DNA of 7,436 nucleotides from Clostridia bacterium. Its GTDB lineage: Bacteria; Bacillota; Clostridia; Oscillospirales; Acutalibacteraceae. The notes beneath the pieces were generated by a model. That model was not told the DNA's origin. It saw only the letters and a list, made by a program, of their open reading frames with translations, and ran no database searches. The position numbers and the translations under genes were made by a program. The stretch spans positions 1 to 7,436 of the forward strand of contig JAFZOE010000242.1 in the NCBI GenBank assembly GCA_017552845.1, written 5' to 3'. Positions 4,870 to 7,436 of this stretch are shown here, in pieces; position 1 is the stretch's first letter, and each line of letters opens with the position of its first letter.

Positions 4870-6126
4870 GGAACAACTGAAAAAAGGCGGAAATTTCTGA
4901 TTAACGCGGTCTATTTTTCGCTTTTTGTAATTCTCTATTATCTTTTCATAAAATATGCGCTCTGGATTGTGGCGCCGTTCATTCTCGCGTTCCTGATTGC
5001 GATGCTGCTCCAGAAACCGATACGCAGAATAAACGAAAAAACGCATATCAATAAAAAATTCCTTTCAATTATATTTGTTCTGCTGATTGTCGCTTTTCTC
5101 GCGGGCGCGCTGACGCTCATCGGATACCTCGCGGGCAACGAGCTCTATGACTTCGGCAAAACTCTCGCGGGCAAGCTCGGCTCGCTCCCGGCAGTTATAG
5201 AATCGGTCAAGAATCATATGATTTCGGTCGTTTCGGGGCTTCCCGGAAAGCTCGGCGCGACACTCTCCGATTCGATAAACGGAATCGCCGAAAAGGCGCT
5301 CAGCCTCGTTCGCGAAGAGGAGGCGGAAGCCGCGGCAAATACAGCGTCGGCCATACCCTCGGGCTCATTCAGCCTCTCATCACTCGCCACTCCGCTTGCC
5401 GGTATTCTCTCAAAGGCAAAGATGATTCCCGCAGTTCTCACTGCAATCCTCATCGGCATTATCTCCTGCTTCTTCATGACCTCCGATTATGACGGACTCA
5501 TCAAGGTAATAAAGAAGGTTGCCTCGCCTGAGAGAGCAAAGACGCTCTCCAAGACAAAGCATGTCGTATTTGACATACTCGGCAAATGGTGCAAATCCTA
5601 TGCCACCCTGCTTTTCATCACCTTCTGCGAAATGGCGATAGGCCTGCATATTCTCAAATTCGCGGGCGCTTATAAAGGCGGATACATATTTGCAATAGCG
5701 GTCTGCACGGCGATAGTCGATATTCTCCCCGTCTTCGGCACAGGCACGATTCTTATCCCCTGGGGCATAATCAGTCTCTTCATGCATAAGGTTCCGCTCG
5801 GTATCGGCCTGCTCGTGATTTACGGCGTAATTACTGTCATCCGTCAGGTCATCGAGCCCAAAATCGTCTCATCAAATGTCGATGTCCATCCGGTAATTAC
5901 GCTGATGTCAATGTATATCGGAATTCAGATTTTCGGCGTGCTCGGCATACTGATTCTCCCGATAACGGTAGTCATAGTCAAGACTCTCAATGACGAGGGA
6001 ATCATACATCTCTGGGATCCGCAGAGCGGCGAAGAAGACGAAACGCCGCAGCTGCCGCAGGCGCCCGAAGAGCCGGCCGCAGAGGATTCCGCTCAACCGG
6101 CGGAGGCAGAAGCTGATGTAAAGTGA
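4867..6126 (+). CDS. ytvI: AI-2E family membrane protein, YtvI-like
   Basis: A polytopic membrane protein of 419 residues (numbered from the TTG start), AI-2E/PerM transporter family. The closest resemblance I recognise is the sporulation-linked YtvI group. Hydrophobic segments lie near 11-29, 31-48, 65-88, 187-205, 245-263, 272-290, 293-327 (two) and 343-373. Family motifs are DILPVFGTGTILIPWG (285-300) and VIRQVIEPKIVSS (324-336). Between the third and fourth segments is the usual large hydrophilic domain (about 89-186), with an acidic Ala-rich stretch at 148-160. The last 35 residues (385-419) are a Glu/Pro/Ala-rich acidic tail beyond the final membrane segment; compared with YtvI at about 370 residues this is an extension. 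Family members export small molecules or ions; the substrate here is unknown. The gene is monocistronic by promoter at 4807 and terminator at 6179. The name ytvI is a best match, not proof. Confidence 0.85.
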   Translation: MGTTEKRRKFLINAVYFSLFVILYYLFIKYALWIVAPFILAFLIAMLLQKPIRRINEKTHINKKFLSIIFVLLIVAFLAGALTLIGYLAGNELYDFGKTLAGKLGSLPAVIESVKNHMISVVSGLPGKLGATLSDSINGIAEKALSLVREEEAEAAANTASAIPSGSFSLSSLATPLAGILSKAKMIPAVLTAILIGIISCFFMTSDYDGLIKVIKKVASPERAKTLSKTKHVVFDILGKWCKSYATLLFITFCEMAIGLHILKFAGAYKGGYIFAIAVCTAIVDILPVFGTGTILIPWGIISLFMHKVPLGIGLLVIYGVITVIRQVIEPKIVSSNVDVHPVITLMSMYIGIQIFGVLGILILPITVVIVKTLNDEGIIHLWDPQSGEEDETPQLPQAPEEPAAEDSAQPAEAEADVK

Positions 6127-6178
6127 TTTGGCTTTACAATTATGCGATTCTTACAAAAAGAATTTAATGTGATTATAG

Positions 6179-6216
6179 ATATTGCCCAAGGCATTTTGCC
6201 GGGGCAATATTTTTTT
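6179..6216 (+). terminator. Intrinsic terminator after the YtvI-like gene
   Basis: A 9-bp stem, ATATTGCCC (6179-6187) with GGGCAATAT (6202-6210), has a nested 4-bp stem (GGCA at 6190-6193, TGCC at 6197-6200). It is followed at once by seven T residues (6210-6216). It lies about 52 bases after the stop codon. Confidence 0.93.
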
Positions 6217-6236
6217 GCCTGAAAAATAAAAAATCG

Positions 6237-6265
6237 TTGAAATCATTTTTTATTTATGATATTAT
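6237..6265 (+). promoter_or_regulatory. Strong promoter for the EF-G-like gene
   Basis: TTGAAA at 6237-6242 (5 of 6), a 17-base spacer, then TATTAT at 6260-6265 (5 of 6) preceded by a TGA extended -10 (TG at 6257-6258). The start should be near 6272, giving a leader of about 48 bases. It stands just after the upstream terminator, so this gene is independently transcribed. Confidence 0.8.
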
Positions 6266-6287
6266 TTATGCACTATTGTGAATTATT

Positions 6288-6312
6288 CTCGGTTTTACCG
6301 AGGTTTAGGAGG
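6288..6312 (+). promoter_or_regulatory. Leader hairpin and ribosome binding site of the EF-G-like gene
   Basis: A 5-bp hairpin, CTCGG (6288-6292) with CCGAG (6298-6302) and a 5-base loop, ends 4 bases before a perfect AGGAGG (6307-6312). The TTG start follows 7 bases later at 6320. The hairpin leaves the binding site free. A rival 4-bp pairing, AGGT (6301-6304) with ACCT (6316-6319), would present AGGAGG in a loop. The ribosome binding site is certain; a regulatory role for the hairpins is not. Confidence 0.5.
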
Positions 6313-6319
6313 AAGACCT

Positions 6320-7436
6320 TTGAAAGCTTACAACGCAAAAGACATCAGAAACATCGTCCTCGCCGGCCACAGCGGCAGAGGCAAAACCACACTCGCCGAG
6401 GCAATGCTCTACCTCGCAAAGGCGACCGACAGACTCGGCCGCGTAGCGGACGGCAACACCGTTCTCGACTATGATGCAGAGGAAAAGAGACGCAAGGCAT
6501 CAATCTCAACCGCAATGGCGGGCTTTGAATGGAATAACACAAAAATCAATATTCTCGACACCCCGGGTCTTTTTGACTTCGCAGGCGGTGTTGCTGAAGG
6601 TATCCGCGCCGCAGAGGCAGCAGTTATCGTGCTCGCATCCGGCTCGGGCATAGATGTCGGCGCTGAGAAGGCTTACAAGGCCGCCGACAAGAGAGGCATA
6701 GCAAAGCTCTTCGCAGTTTCCCGCTGCGACGCCGAGAATGCCGACTTCGGCAAAACTCTCGATGCCCTCAAAGAAGAATACGGCGCACCCATCTGCCCCG
6801 TAGTAGTTCACGTTTCAGGCACCACCTATGTTGATTTTTCAACAGGCAAGGCCTATGAATACAGCAACGGCAAGGCAAGCGAAGTTGCAGTTCCCGATGA
6901 CGCGGCCATCGCAGATATGCAGGCGGCATTCACCGAGGCGGTTGCTTCCGCGGATGAAGAGCTCATGGAGAAATTCTTCATGGAAGAGCCTCTCACTCCC
7001 GATGAAATCGCAAAGGGCCTCAAGGCCGGCATTCTCAACGGCGATATCTATCCCGTATATGCATGCTCCGGCTACAACACCGACGCGGTTGACCTTCTTC
7101 TCAACGGCATCGTAGCCTCTGCTCCCGACGCAACCCACGCCGCTGAAGGCGACATCAAGGTTGACGAAAACGGCAGCATAGCGGCTATCTGCTTCAAGAC
7201 CATTGACGACCGTTTCGGCAAGATGAGCTTCTTCAAAGTAATCTCCGGCAAGCTCTCCGCAGCTATCCCCGCTTACAACAGCCGCACCGACAGCCAGGAA
7301 AAAATCGGCAAGATGCTCTTCCTCAAGGGTGAGAAGCAGGAAGATACGACCGAAATCGTCGCAGGCGATATCGGCATCGTCACAAAGCTTGATTCCTTCA
7401 AAACCGGCGACACTCTCTGCCCGCCCAAGACCGAGC
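6320..7436 (+). CDS. EF-G-like translational GTPase paralogue, N-terminal part
   Basis: The frame is open from TTG at 6320 to the window edge, 372 residues seen of an expected 670-700. Start choice rests on AGGAGG 7 bases upstream and on the P-loop following directly. The G domain (about 1-272) has P-loop AGHSGRGKTTL at residues 15-25 and G3 DTPGLFDF at 80-87. The G4 region is VSRCDAENADF at 133-143, and CSGYNTDAVDLL at 249-260 lies about where G5 is expected. Domain II begins near 288: RFGKMSFFKVISGKL (298-312) and VAGDIGIVTKL with TGDTLC (347-367), both very like EF-G. Standard EF-G has AHIDAGKTT, DTPGHVDF and NKMD; here the catalytic His of G3 is Leu and the G4 Asn-Lys is Ser-Arg. That points to a divergent paralogue (EF-G-like, FusA2-type) and not the main EF-G. 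No rpsL, rpsG or tuf neighbour is present, which agrees. Exact role unknown. Confidence 0.9.
   Translation, partial: MKAYNAKDIRNIVLAGHSGRGKTTLAEAMLYLAKATDRLGRVADGNTVLDYDAEEKRRKASISTAMAGFEWNNTKINILDTPGLFDFAGGVAEGIRAAEAAVIVLASGSGIDVGAEKAYKAADKRGIAKLFAVSRCDAENADFGKTLDALKEEYGAPICPVVVHVSGTTYVDFSTGKAYEYSNGKASEVAVPDDAAIADMQAAFTEAVASADEELMEKFFMEEPLTPDEIAKGLKAGILNGDIYPVYACSGYNTDAVDLLLNGIVASAPDATHAAEGDIKVDENGSIAAICFKTIDDRFGKMSFFKVISGKLSAAIPAYNSRTDSQEKIGKMLFLKGEKQEDTTEIVAGDIGIVTKLDSFKTGDTLCPPKTE

Noticed and set aside
5410..5787. Open frame of 125 codons on the minus strand inside the YtvI-like gene
   Set aside because: Antisense to a gene with strong family motifs; its composition is a mirror of the membrane protein codons.
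6506..7138. Minus-strand open frames (101 and 99 codons) opposite the EF-G-like gene
   Set aside because: The plus-strand EF-G-like frame is continuous and conserved across this stretch; the antisense frames show no domain.

Overview
The window looks like a piece of a Clostridia (Bacillota) chromosome, most likely a gut-type Oscillospirales/Ruminococcaceae-like lineage. This is inferred from strong AGGAGG-type ribosome binding sites, TTG and GTG starts, AT-rich intergenic DNA around moderately GC-rich genes, a YtvI-like permease, a LytTR response regulator and a Bacillus-type aspartokinase with an internal start. No phage, transposon, CRISPR, tRNA or rRNA signal was seen.

Layout. Positions 2-837 (+): the end of the aconitase X (AcnX) catalytic subunit, overlapping by 4 bases the complete AcnX swivel subunit. 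A symmetrical hairpin at 853-878 separates this pair from a convergent minus-strand block. Positions 4679 down to 892 (-): homoserine dehydrogenase (hom), aspartokinase (lysC), a LytTR response regulator and a family I inorganic pyrophosphatase (ppa), with gaps of only 34-43 bases, probably one transcription unit. An AT-rich divergent spacer (4680-4866) carries promoters for both directions. Positions 4867-6126 (+): an AI-2E/YtvI-type membrane protein ending at a strong terminator (6179-6216). From 6320 (+) to the window end: a divergent EF-G-like GTPase with its own strong promoter, cut off by the window edge.

Functional picture. LysC makes aspartyl phosphate and Hom makes homoserine, the first and third steps of the aspartate pathway to threonine, methionine and (via lysC) lysine. 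Pyrophosphatase removes PPi from biosynthesis. The orphan LytTR regulator between lysC and ppa has no obvious kinase partner here.

Most notable details: (1) lysC has an in-frame internal ATG at codon 246 with an AAGGAG ribosome binding site, matching the alpha/beta subunit arrangement of Bacillus subtilis aspartokinase II. (2) The only possible lysC start lies 24 bases from its only good Shine-Dalgarno, and a perfect 6-bp hairpin in between would reduce the effective gap to 5 bases. (3) The EF-G-like GTPase has altered G3 and G4 motifs. (4) Two genes appear to start at TTG. I found no clearly new multi-gene system; the window is mostly housekeeping metabolism with interesting translation-control details.
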